In this document: positions 27,879 to 35,759 of the stretch, piece by piece
Layout: each line of letters opens with the position of its first letter
Numbering within the stretch: position 1 is the first letter of the stretch
Assembly: GCA_031289775.1 (NCBI GenBank)
Contig: JAITOY010000050.1
Coordinates: 1 to 58,918 of the forward strand
Direction of reading: 5' to 3'
Length of the DNA stretch: 58,918 nt
Origin: Synergistaceae bacterium
GTDB lineage: Bacteria > Synergistota > Synergistia > Synergistales > Synergistaceae
Notes under the pieces: model-generated
What the model saw: the letters and a program-made list of their open reading frames with translations, nothing else
Databases searched by the model: none
What the model was told of the DNA's origin: nothing
Position numbers and translations under genes: made by a program

Positions 27879-28937
27879 TTGCTGAACAAGGAAGAAGGGC
27901 TTTTCCATATAATAAGCCACACCGATCTCGACGGAGTGGCGGCCGCGGCGGTAGCGTGGCACGTTCACTGTCGTGAGGGCAACCCGATCAGGCTCTCCCT
28001 GACAGGATACGGCGAGGTCGACAACCTGATGCTCGAGGCGATGAAAAGCGGCGGGAGAATGATGGTTCTTGACCTGTCGCCTCAGTATCAGACCACAGTG
28101 GACGAGATTGACAGGTTTTTCTCGGGCGATGTTCCATTTCTCTTCGACCACCACAAGAGCACGTTCGAGAAGTACAGGAACCGTCCCTGGATAAAGGCAG
28201 ACATGGCGTGCTGCGGCGCGAGCGTGTATTGGAACTGGTTGTTCGATGGCAACGCGAGCCCTGACGCGCTCCTTCGGATCGAGCCGCTGCGCGAGATCGT
28301 CCGCGTAGCGAACGACAGGGACATGTGGATAAACGAAGACCCGGACGGTAGGTTGTGGCAGGCGATGGTCACGCTCTGCGGCGAGTGGGGCGCCCTCGCT
28401 CGTCTCATCTCCAACCCGAGCGCGGCGTTCACCAACAGCGAGCGCAGGGCAGTGACGAGTTTTGTGGAGCGTCAGGAGGAGCGTTTCAAGCGCGCGAAGG
28501 ATCATCTCGTTCGCGACAGGATAACTCACTCCGGCGAGGGCAAGGCGAAAAGCGACGAGATGGTCTTCCTTGGCGACGGTCATCTCGAGTTTGGAGATAC
28601 GTCGGACTTCTGCGGCATGATACTCGACAGGCCAGGCGCTCTCGGAGAGGGTGAGAACCCCCCCGCGCTTGCCGCGCTCGCTTACCGCAAACCGGGCGGG
28701 GGATGGGCAGTATCGCTAAGGAGCAGAGATGGCCTCGCGGGCCGGGTTGTCTCTCTTCTGAAGGACGGGCGCAAGATACGCGGAGGAGGGCACGGCGACG
28801 CCGCCGCTCTCTACTTTCCGAACAATTACAACGAAAGCGGGATAAGGGAGAGCATCACTGCCGCCCTCTCTGCCGAGCGCGAAAGTTCCTCCGGCATGGG
28901 GGTCACTCTCGGAGACCTGCTGAAGGGCTCGCTCTGA
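27879..28937 (+). CDS. DHH/DHHA1 phosphoesterase, NrnB-like
   Basis: This is a cytoplasmic phosphoesterase of about 352 aa. Motif I is SHTDLDGVAAAA, motif II is MVLDLSP, motif III is FDHHK, followed by VANDRDMWIN, and the C-terminal DHHA1 glycine motif is RGGGHGDAAAL. The layout and the DxW segment resemble NrnB-type nanoRNases that clear 2-5 nt RNA, though other DHH enzymes cleave cyclic dinucleotides. TTG 27879 is preferred because GTGGGGGGAT lies just upstream; an ATG at 27822 would add 19 atypical residues. The stop overlaps the ATG of the glycosyltransferase (TGATG). Confidence 0.85.
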   Translation: MLNKEEGLFHIISHTDLDGVAAAAVAWHVHCREGNPIRLSLTGYGEVDNLMLEAMKSGGRMMVLDLSPQYQTTVDEIDRFFSGDVPFLFDHHKSTFEKYRNRPWIKADMACCGASVYWNWLFDGNASPDALLRIEPLREIVRVANDRDMWINEDPDGRLWQAMVTLCGEWGALARLISNPSAAFTNSERRAVTSFVERQEERFKRAKDHLVRDRITHSGEGKAKSDEMVFLGDGHLEFGDTSDFCGMILDRPGALGEGENPPALAALAYRKPGGGWAVSLRSRDGLAGRVVSLLKDGRKIRGGGHGDAAALYFPNNYNESGIRESITAALSAERESSSGMGVTLGDLLKGSL

Positions 28938-30172
28938 TGGGCTACAGGATCGCCGTCTTCTACGCCTCCGTCGGCTGCGGCCACAAATCGGCGGCCGAGG
29001 CCATTAAGGAGTGGTGCGAGGTTGAGTATCCCGGTTCGGAGGTTATGTGCAGAGACGTGCTCGACTACGTTCCTCGCTGGATCAGCCGGGCTGTCGTCTC
29101 CTCATATCTCGCGATGGCGAGGAGTTCGCCCTGGCTCTGGTCGCGGTTTTACCGCAGCACTGACAGTGTCTCGAAGAGGGACATCTTTGCGGCGTTTTGG
29201 GAGGACATACACAAGAGCCTCAGCCGGGCATACGTAAAGAATTTGCTCCGCGACCTCGATGATTTTAAACCGGAGGCGATACTGGCGACGCACTTCTTCG
29301 GCATGTCCGCTCTGCTCGACAAGTGGGATCACTCGGCGCCAATATACTATGTGAACACGGACTTTCTGAGCCACAGGCTCCAGAGGGATCCGCGCTTCGA
29401 CGGATGGTTCGTTGGAAGCGCCGAGTCCGCGCGACAGCACAGGGCCGACAACGTCCCCGGCGCCGAGTTGACCGTGAGGGACTTCGGGATACCGATATCG
29501 AGGAGATACATATCCCAGCCAGGTCGCCTGGAGGCGCGGAAGAAGCTCGGGATCGATCCTTCCGCCATAACAGTCCTCCTCGCTGGCGGAGGCATTGGCG
29601 CGGGCGGACTCGGCGAGACGGCGGACTCGATGCTTGACAGCGTCGATTGGCGCGTGGAGATAATATGCGGTTCGAACAAAAAAATGCAGGAGTCCTTGCA
29701 GGACAAGTATTACCCGTTCAAGCACATAAACGTGCATGGTTTCGTCGAAGACATCAGCGATTACTACGCCGCGAGCGACGTGATAGCGCTCAAACCCGGC
29801 GGTCTCTCCTCCGCGGAGACGATCTCCATTGGCGCCGCCATACTCCTTCTCGACCCGCTGCCTGGGCAGGAGCAGTACAACTGCGACTACCTTCTCGAGC
29901 ACGGCGCGGCCATCAGAATATACGATAACAGGAGGGCTGGCGAGCTTATAAAGGAGCTTCTCTCCTCGCGCGGCGAGTTGGAGAGGATCAAGCGGGGGGC
30001 GAGGAACTTGAGCCGTCCCATGGCGGCGGCGGACATATTGTCACACGTGACAGGCGAGATTGACTCCCGAAGGTCGCGTCCCCCCGAGACGATTCACGTC
30101 TTCGCGCCGGAGCGCGAAACGGAGGAACCTGCCCTGGCCGGAATAAGGCGAAGCAGAGTTGCCGGGCTTTAA
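28937..30172 (+). CDS. MGDG synthase-like / processive diacylglycerol glycosyltransferase
   Basis: This GT28 glycosyltransferase has about 411 aa. It starts with the MGDG-synthase N-terminal domain: VFYASVGCGHKSAAEAIKEW, the GxGH acceptor-lipid loop at residues 13-16. It ends with a nucleotide-sugar-binding domain (LLAGGGIGAGGLGETADS, ASDVIALKPGGLSSAETISI, and PLPGQEQYNCDYLLEHGAA). Such enzymes add glucose or galactose to diacylglycerol, making membrane glycolipids at the inner leaflet. The start shares one base with the DHH stop, so it is translationally coupled. The C-terminal 45 residues are polar and not part of the catalytic fold. The sugar donor cannot be read from sequence. Confidence 0.88.
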   Translation: MGYRIAVFYASVGCGHKSAAEAIKEWCEVEYPGSEVMCRDVLDYVPRWISRAVVSSYLAMARSSPWLWSRFYRSTDSVSKRDIFAAFWEDIHKSLSRAYVKNLLRDLDDFKPEAILATHFFGMSALLDKWDHSAPIYYVNTDFLSHRLQRDPRFDGWFVGSAESARQHRADNVPGAELTVRDFGIPISRRYISQPGRLEARKKLGIDPSAITVLLAGGGIGAGGLGETADSMLDSVDWRVEIICGSNKKMQESLQDKYYPFKHINVHGFVEDISDYYAASDVIALKPGGLSSAETISIGAAILLLDPLPGQEQYNCDYLLEHGAAIRIYDNRRAGELIKELLSSRGELERIKRGARNLSRPMAAADILSHVTGEIDSRRSRPPETIHVFAPERETEEPALAGIRRSRVAGL

Positions 30173-30212
30173 TCGTTCCCCTTTAGGCATCGAGCGATAA
30201 ACCAGCGTTTTA

Positions 30213-33044
30213 TTAAAGCAGCGAGAGGATTTCTTTGTGTTTTTCCATGGCGTCCTCGTAGTCGAACGACTCCACGAGGTAGCATATTTCCGAGATCAAC
30301 GCGTCAATATCCTCCCTTACCGTGACGCGCCGGAGCTCGGTCGTAATTGCCTTCGCGACGGGCGTGTCGCATTCGAGGCAGGCATCAGTCAGTTCTTCCA
30401 GCATGTCGGTCAGAGTCTCGCCCTGTATTTTTCTTTTTGGCTCTTCATCCGCGCGCTCCTCCATGATAGAGGTTTGAGTCAGTTTCCCGCGGAGCTGCCT
30501 GATTGCGTCGCAATAGCTTTCAGTCTCGCTCTGACACGTCTCGGCATCGCCGCCAAACGAGGCTTGTTCCAGCCGGAAGGACCAGTCGGACAGGGGTTTA
30601 CATCCCAGATTCGCGAAGACGCTCTTCATGGCGTGCACTCGTATCGCGTACTCCTTCCAGCTCTTTTCGGTGAAAAAAAACAGCAGGTCGTCGATATCCC
30701 TGGCGACGTTCTTGCAGAACTGCCTCAATATGTTGGCGTAGACAGTCCTGTCCCCGTCCACCCGCAGAAGGCCGCTCCTGACGTTCAGTCCGTCGACGCG
30801 CACCAGTTCCTCAAAAAGCGAGTCGAGTCGCTTTTTATCGGATTCAGACTCAGTTTCGCCTGTAACAGTCCCGTCGTTGTCGATCAGCTTTTCGGGCGGC
30901 AGCCATTTAAGGAGAATGGAGTTCAGCTTTACAGCCTCGATCGGCTTAGGGATAAAGTCGTTCATCCCGGCTTCGTCAAAGGCCTCGCGCGCGCTGGCCA
31001 CTACGTTCGCCGAAAGGGCGACGATAGGTACTTTTTTGTAATATTCGCTGTCGAGCCGCCTTATGTGTTCCGCGGCTTCGATGCCGTCCATCTCAGGCAT
31101 CATGTGATCCATAAATATGAGGTCGTATTTATTTGCCTTGACGAGCTCTATCGCCTCTTTGCCGCTTTCCGCCGTGTCAGGCCGGATATTGTGCTTTGAC
31201 AGGAAGCCGAGCGCAACTGTGAGGTTGATGGCGTTGTCGTCAACGACAAGAACCTTTGTTTCGGGGCTCGCGAACGCGTGTTTATCCGAGTCGTCCAGAA
31301 TCATGTTGCTGGCGTTTCCCTCCGCGAGGGGCAAAATGACGTAAAACGTCGAACCCTTGCCGTATTCGCTTTCAAAGCTGATCTCGCCATCCATCATATC
31401 GACTAGCCGTTTCGTTATGGACAGACCGAGCCCCGTTCCGCTTATACCCCTGTTTTCGCGTTTGTCAACCTGCTCGAACGCCGCGAATAATTTCGAATAG
31501 TTTTCTGATTTTATGCCGATCCCGGTGTCCTCGACGCTTATGGACAGATAATCGCGGCCGTTTTTTTCAGTACGCCCTAGCCTGAGATCCACGTATCCCT
31601 TTTTGGAATATTTAATCGCGTTGTTCATGATATTTATGATGACCTGCCGGACTCGCACGTCATCGCCGAAAAGCACTGTAGGGACGTCGTCCGATATGCC
31701 GCGGCGGAGTTCGAGCGGTTTATCGCCGATAGTGAACTGCATGAGCGAGCATATATTGTCGAACAAAGTGAAAACGTTGTAGTCAACCGGTATCAGTGGC
31801 AGCTTGCCAGCCTCTATTTTTGAGAAATCAAGAATATCATTGATGATTTGCAGCAGCGAGTGCGACATCTTCCGTATGTCCGAGAAATAGCGCTCCTGTA
31901 TTTTGTCGAGGTTGTCCGTCCTCATCAGTTCGCTCATGCCGATTATCGCGTTCATGGGCGTGCGTATTTCGTGGCTCATGGAGGCCAGGAAGCTGCTTTT
32001 CGCCTCCGAGGCCGCCTCTGCCGCGAGCGCCTGTACCTCCAGTTTGCGGCGATGCTCCTGTTCCTCGTATATCTTTTCCTCGTTCGCCTTGCTCTCGCGA
32101 AGGTCACGGGAATAAGCGACGATGCGGTACCCGTCCTTCCATGCGATACGCACGAGAGTAGTCTCCACTGGCAGCGGTTTGCCGTCCCCGGTGAGGTAGA
32201 GCCACTCGAACTGCTGGTATCCTGTCTCGAACGCCGTTTTTAGAAGTTCGGCGGCCTTTTGAGTTGTAAGTTTGCCATCCGGCTGGTATTCAGGGTTCAG
32301 GTCGTAAAAACGCTCGATGTAATCCGATTTTTGCGACAGGCGCAGCATGTTGACGGCTTCCATGTTGCAGTCGAGCATTTTGCCGTCCTCGTCCCAGAAG
32401 GACGTAGCGAGAGGCGTAGCGTCGAGCATCGCTCTTGTGCGCTTCTCTGCCTCCTCGTGGAGAAGCTCCGTTGTGTCGTGATATATAGCGAGCACGCCGC
32501 CGAAGTTCCCGTCCTCGTCCAACATGGGCATGGCGTGAATCGTGTACGTGCGTCGCTCCCCGACACCAGGGAACAGAATGTTGACGTCGGACTCGAGCGC
32601 CCGCCCATTCTTTTTTATGTCCCGGAATCTCATCACTCCGCCGCGCGCGAAATTCCTGTCCGAGAATATTCTGTACACGTCGTAGAGACGCCGCCCATTG
32701 ACCAGGCCGGAGTTGTCGATGTTCGCGAGCTGAAGGAATTTATCGCTGCAATAGACGATACGTCCCTCCTGGTCGAGCATCAGGACGATGTTCTGGACAT
32801 TTTCAAGCAGCAGTTTCATGTATTTTTCAAGTTTTAGCTGCTCGGCGGTTCGCATGTAGTCGAGTGACCTCGCCATCCGCGCGGAGAGCTTGAACCTTTC
32901 GAGAGAGTCCTCCAGCCGGAGCGCGTACCTGCGGAGTTTTTTGTTCTCCTTCCGCGATTCGCCCAGCAGTTTCAGGAGCGTCTCCGCCCCCGCGCTTTCC
33001 AGATTTTTTTCTTCGAAGGTGTATTCAGCCCCGGTAGATTCCAT
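30213..33044 (-). CDS. Cytoplasmic hybrid histidine kinase PAS-PAS-HK-REC-HPt
   Basis: The protein has about 943 aa and no membrane segments. An N-terminal coiled coil (about 15-60) is followed by PAS1 (about 75-195, IVLMLDQEGRIVYCSDKFLQ) and PAS2 (about 205-315). HisKA has the phospho-His in MSHEIRTPMNAIIGMSEL near 356, and HATPase has NNAIKY, DTGIGI and GTGLGLSITKRL. REC (about 595-715) has FMDHMMPEMDG, and the HPt domain has RVHAMKSVFANLG. It can carry out a full phosphorelay itself. The ATG 33044 overlaps the FIST stop (TGATG) and has no clear ribosome site, so it depends on coupling. A TTG one codon upstream is not needed. Confidence 0.93.
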   Translation of the reverse strand: MESTGAEYTFEEKNLESAGAETLLKLLGESRKENKKLRRYALRLEDSLERFKLSARMARSLDYMRTAEQLKLEKYMKLLLENVQNIVLMLDQEGRIVYCSDKFLQLANIDNSGLVNGRRLYDVYRIFSDRNFARGGVMRFRDIKKNGRALESDVNILFPGVGERRTYTIHAMPMLDEDGNFGGVLAIYHDTTELLHEEAEKRTRAMLDATPLATSFWDEDGKMLDCNMEAVNMLRLSQKSDYIERFYDLNPEYQPDGKLTTQKAAELLKTAFETGYQQFEWLYLTGDGKPLPVETTLVRIAWKDGYRIVAYSRDLRESKANEEKIYEEQEHRRKLEVQALAAEAASEAKSSFLASMSHEIRTPMNAIIGMSELMRTDNLDKIQERYFSDIRKMSHSLLQIINDILDFSKIEAGKLPLIPVDYNVFTLFDNICSLMQFTIGDKPLELRRGISDDVPTVLFGDDVRVRQVIINIMNNAIKYSKKGYVDLRLGRTEKNGRDYLSISVEDTGIGIKSENYSKLFAAFEQVDKRENRGISGTGLGLSITKRLVDMMDGEISFESEYGKGSTFYVILPLAEGNASNMILDDSDKHAFASPETKVLVVDDNAINLTVALGFLSKHNIRPDTAESGKEAIELVKANKYDLIFMDHMMPEMDGIEAAEHIRRLDSEYYKKVPIVALSANVVASAREAFDEAGMNDFIPKPIEAVKLNSILLKWLPPEKLIDNDGTVTGETESESDKKRLDSLFEELVRVDGLNVRSGLLRVDGDRTVYANILRQFCKNVARDIDDLLFFFTEKSWKEYAIRVHAMKSVFANLGCKPLSDWSFRLEQASFGGDAETCQSETESYCDAIRQLRGKLTQTSIMEERADEEPKRKIQGETLTDMLEELTDACLECDTPVAKAITTELRRVTVREDIDALISEICYLVESFDYEDAMEKHKEILSLL

Positions 33045-34219
33045 CAATTATCTCGCAAAAATGCGCACGCTGTGAAAGTGAAGTCGTGATAATGGTTCAA
33101 ATACCCGCCATCCCCTGTTTTTACAGGGCAGATCGCCCCGCCGGAGTAGCAAAACGCGTATGGAGTATCGTCACCGAGCAAATCCAGGACAGATGTCATT
33201 TCGTCGTCAGGGTTTATGCCCAGCACCAGGTTGCGCGCGATGGATGAATACATCAATATGCCGCTCTTCTCCTCGACGCGAAGCAGGTCGAGGGTGACTT
33301 CTTTTGCCGTCTCGATCACGCCGGAGTAGTCTAGACTGGCAATGGCGATTGTGGCGCCAGCCGGAATTTCGCTCCCGCAAACAGCGCCGCCATCCGACGT
33401 AAAGGAGTAGAGCGTACGGGCTACCAGGCCAGTCCCGTCGTGATAATCCGTCAGAAAAGGCGCGACTATCCCCTGAGCCTCAAAATCCGAATAGTCGATC
33501 AGGTTCTTCGCCACCAGATAATCGACAGCGGTCAGGTCGTTTATTTTTTTAATCACGCATCCATCCGATTCTGTTATGACGGCGCGCTGTTTCTGAACCA
33601 TTTTTTTCGGAATTGCGGCCGTAAAGAACCTCGGGTTCACGTTTCCGCTCATCAGAACGAGCGCGGAGGCGTCCTTGAAACACTCCCCGTTCCAAAGCAC
33701 CCTGTTCTTCAAAAAACGCATAGTGTTCTCGCACGAAAACGTCCCAAAAAGAGGGGTGTTTCCGCAGAGCCTGGCGAGGCATCTGTAGACGGGAGATGCG
33801 CCTATCTCTGTCATAAGGGGCAGGTAGGCCAGGGCGAACGTTGGTTTGCCGCCGAGGGCGGAGCACGCTCGGCCATAAGCGTCCGTCAAACGGCCCTCGA
33901 CGTTCCCGGATGTGATCGGCTGCGAAAGAACAGCCGAGAAGGCGACGTCGTCGCTGGTCAAGACCGCGACGCTCAATATTTCAAAACCGTAGCTTCCGCG
34001 CGTCGTGCTCGCTAAAGTTGTGCAGCCTACCGTGGAGAACGGAAGAGCGGAGCACAGAGCCCTCACGACGCCTGAATCTATAAATTCGCTGTGGCAGGAG
34101 ACGATGCCTATGGAGTTTTTTAACAAGTCGTGTTCTAAATCAAGCTGTCCAAGTAATTCCGCGATAGCCGCCTCCACGTCGTCTATTTCATCCGTGGCCG
34201 CGGAGAGCATTTTCAGCAT
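33044..34219 (-). CDS. FIST domain signal-transduction protein
   Basis: This is a 391 aa soluble protein matching the FIST_N plus FIST_C sensor architecture. The N-terminal half has GIVSCHSEFIDSGVVRALCS and VGCTTLAST, the middle TPLFGTFSCENTM and LVLMSGNVNPRF, and the C-terminal half ends with TPYAFCYSGGAICPVKTGDG and YHDFTFTACAF. FIST domains are proposed to bind small ligands, probably amino acids, and are usually linked to kinases, cyclases or chemotaxis proteins. Here the domain is a separate gene between a single-domain response regulator and a hybrid kinase, so it most likely feeds the kinase. Confidence 0.85.
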   Translation of the reverse strand: MLKMLSAATDEIDDVEAAIAELLGQLDLEHDLLKNSIGIVSCHSEFIDSGVVRALCSALPFSTVGCTTLASTTRGSYGFEILSVAVLTSDDVAFSAVLSQPITSGNVEGRLTDAYGRACSALGGKPTFALAYLPLMTEIGASPVYRCLARLCGNTPLFGTFSCENTMRFLKNRVLWNGECFKDASALVLMSGNVNPRFFTAAIPKKMVQKQRAVITESDGCVIKKINDLTAVDYLVAKNLIDYSDFEAQGIVAPFLTDYHDGTGLVARTLYSFTSDGGAVCGSEIPAGATIAIASLDYSGVIETAKEVTLDLLRVEEKSGILMYSSIARNLVLGINPDDEMTSVLDLLGDDTPYAFCYSGGAICPVKTGDGGYLNHYHDFTFTACAFLRDN

Positions 34220-34224
34220 CCGGG

Positions 34225-34650
34225 CTATCCCTGCCCGGAACTCTGGGCCAGCACCTTATGTACCCTCTCGCGCAGGTTGGTTGGGTCGAACGGTTTTACG
34301 ATGTAATCCTTGGCGCCTTTCCTGAGCGCGGTCACGACCGAGTCGGCCTCCGCATGCGACGTGAGAAATATCACAGGGACTTTCCGCAGCCTCGGGCTGT
34401 TCCTTATCTCCTCCATAACGTCAAAGCCCGACACGCGCGGCATCTCTATGTCCAGCAGGATCAAATCCGGGACAAAACGCTGGAGAGCGATGATCGCCAT
34501 GCTGCCGGATTTGGCCAGATGAACCACGAAATCATCCCTGAGAGCGCTTTCAACGACCTGAAGATTTGATTGGGCATCGTCAACAGCAAGAACGGTTTTT
34601 TTAGGTTCCTTAGTTTCCTCTGCTTTTTGCTTCAATCTCATCGCAGCCAT
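34225..34650 (-). CDS. Single-domain response regulator
   Basis: This is a 141 aa receiver-only protein. The acidic pair is in VLAVDDAQSN, the phospho-acceptor is Asp67 in LILLDIEMPRVSGFDV, the switch Thr is in IFLTSHAEAD, and the Lys is in YIVKPFD. A basic 19-residue lead precedes the receiver, and there is no output domain, so it acts by protein contact or as a relay step. It is first in the operon with the FIST and hybrid kinase genes (5-base gap, then overlap). GGGAGG precedes the ATG. Confidence 0.93.
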   Translation of the reverse strand: MAAMRLKQKAEETKEPKKTVLAVDDAQSNLQVVESALRDDFVVHLAKSGSMAIIALQRFVPDLILLDIEMPRVSGFDVMEEIRNSPRLRKVPVIFLTSHAEADSVVTALRKGAKDYIVKPFDPTNLRERVHKVLAQSSGQG

Positions 34651-34718
34651 AATTTCGCGCCTCCCGGTGAAAGCTTTTTGGTAAAAATAATATTTATAAT
34701 AATCGCCAGCTTTGTTAG

Positions 34719-34747
34719 ATTATATTCAATTATCTTCATCTTTTCAA
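34719..34747 (-). promoter_or_regulatory. Sigma-70 promoter of the regulator-FIST-kinase operon
   Basis: On the minus strand TTGAAA (34747-34742) and a perfect TATAAT (34724-34719) are separated by exactly 17 bases, about 70 bases ahead of the response regulator ATG. Confidence 0.75.
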
Positions 34748-34770
34748 GTACCGTATCTTCAGACAATAGT

Positions 34771-34800
34771 CTGTATTACCGTTATGATATGGTAATACAG
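34771..34800. promoter_or_regulatory. 10-bp perfect inverted repeat (candidate operator)
   Basis: CTGTATTACC and GGTAATACAG are perfect inverted arms around a 10-base AT-rich centre. The element lies 24 bases upstream of the -35 of the response-regulator promoter and 18 bases beyond the end of the microcompartment operon. The lack of a U-tract argues against a terminator. The position suits an activator site; the arms 20 bases apart centre to centre suit a dimeric regulator. Confidence 0.6.
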
Positions 34801-34817
34801 ATTAGATAGATTCAATG

Positions 34818-35123
34818 TCATCTGGCTCGATCCAAAAACCCGGAGAACACTTTTGTATCGAGAGTGTAGAAATCGACCATTCCGCAGATCGTCATGTTGG
34901 CGGCGAGGTTCACGTTGTCCATCAGCAATCTGACTGAGCCGCCCTCGAGGCACACGATCACGAGGTCGCCAACGCCCGCGTTCACGCAGTCGAATGCTAC
35001 GTAACGCTGGCCGGACGGGCAGCCGCTTTCGTCGATGTACTGCACGAGCATGAGTTTATACCCCTCGTGGGGTTTGCAGCGCACCGTGGATACCACGTTC
35101 CCTACCACGCGCGCGAGTTTCAG
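34818..35123 (-). CDS. EutN/CcmL microcompartment vertex protein 3
   Basis: This is a BMC pentamer (BMC-P) shell protein of about 101 aa. It reads KLARVVGNVVSTVR, then EGYKLMLVQYID, FDCVNAGVGDLVIVCL and ICGMVDFYTLD, following the EutN/CcmL fold. The usual SGSSAR loop is changed to EGGSVRLLMD. The first standard start is GTG 35108, but that would remove the first strand. A CTG at 35123, overlapping the previous stop as CTGA and preceded by a G-rich run, gives the family-typical (M)KLARV start, so a CTG start is likely. It is last of three tandem vertex genes. Confidence 0.85.
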   Translation of the reverse strand: MKLARVVGNVVSTVRCKPHEGYKLMLVQYIDESGCPSGQRYVAFDCVNAGVGDLVIVCLEGGSVRLLMDNVNLAANMTICGMVDFYTLDTKVFSGFLDRAR

Positions 35124-35398
35124 GATGGCCGCCCCCCATCGGGAAGTTCGAGGTTATATTCGTCCACAAAGCCGGTTATCGCGAGGTCGCATGGCGGACA
35201 TGGCGGGTCGAAGACGAGCGACGCGTCCCTCGATGTCACGCAGGCGACGACGTCACCAATTCCTGTTTGTCGCGTACGGTCAGCGGCCACCTGAAGCGGG
35301 CCGCCATCAGTCGAACGAACGAGCAGCAACTTATAACCGACGAGGCTGGGGGCCTTCGCCGTCGCCACAACAGTGCCCTCGACTCTAGCTATGTACAT
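35120..35398 (-). CDS. EutN/CcmL microcompartment vertex protein 2
   Basis: This 92 aa BMC-P protein has MYIARVEGTVVATAKAP, GYKLLLVRSTD, GIGDVVACVTS and LAITGFVDEYNLE. It is more diverged than its upstream neighbour, replacing the conserved SGSSAR loop with SRDASLVFD, and it carries an unusual CPPC pair just before the last strand. Five such pairs would come together in the pentamer. It is translationally linked to both neighbours (5-base gap upstream, overlap with the next start). Confidence 0.88.
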   Translation of the reverse strand: MYIARVEGTVVATAKAPSLVGYKLLLVRSTDGGPLQVAADRTRQTGIGDVVACVTSRDASLVFDPPCPPCDLAITGFVDEYNLELPDGGRPS

Positions 35399-35403
35399 GG
35401 CCG

Positions 35404-35703
35404 TTACATTCCTGATTTTTCATAAAGACGTTTGCCGCCCAAGTCTACGCTGTCGATCACCGCGATAACAGCGTTGTCCACCGGACGGTTTGTCGTGGCC
35501 TCCGTCTGGCGCGCCGAGCTTCCGGACACGAGCATCACGACCTCGCCCTCGCCGGCGCCGACTGTGTCAACGCTCACAACTGGCGCCCCTCGCTCCTCAA
35601 ATGTATCGATGTCGATGGGTACGACGACGAGCAGGGTATACCCGTGCAGTTTATCGGATTTCATCGTGCTGACGACGTTGCCCCTCACCCTTCCAAGTAT
35701 CAT
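35404..35703 (-). CDS. EutN/CcmL microcompartment vertex protein 1
   Basis: This 99 aa protein is the most canonical of the three BMC-P proteins: MILGRVRGNVVSTMKSDKLH, GYTLLVVVPID, DTVGAGEGEVVMLVSGSSAR, then PVDNAVIAVIDSVDL. BMC-P pentamers cap the twelve vertices of a protein-shelled organelle. It lies 56 bases after the MtnA-family gene in the same operon. No hexameric BMC-H or BMC-T shell gene is in this window, so the facets must be encoded elsewhere. Confidence 0.95.
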   Translation of the reverse strand: MILGRVRGNVVSTMKSDKLHGYTLLVVVPIDIDTFEERGAPVVSVDTVGAGEGEVVMLVSGSSARQTEATTNRPVDNAVIAVIDSVDLGGKRLYEKSGM

Positions 35704-35759
35704 GGCCTATTCCCCCCGCCCTCAGGGCGCGTTTATTTCGAATATTTGTCTTTTCGCGT

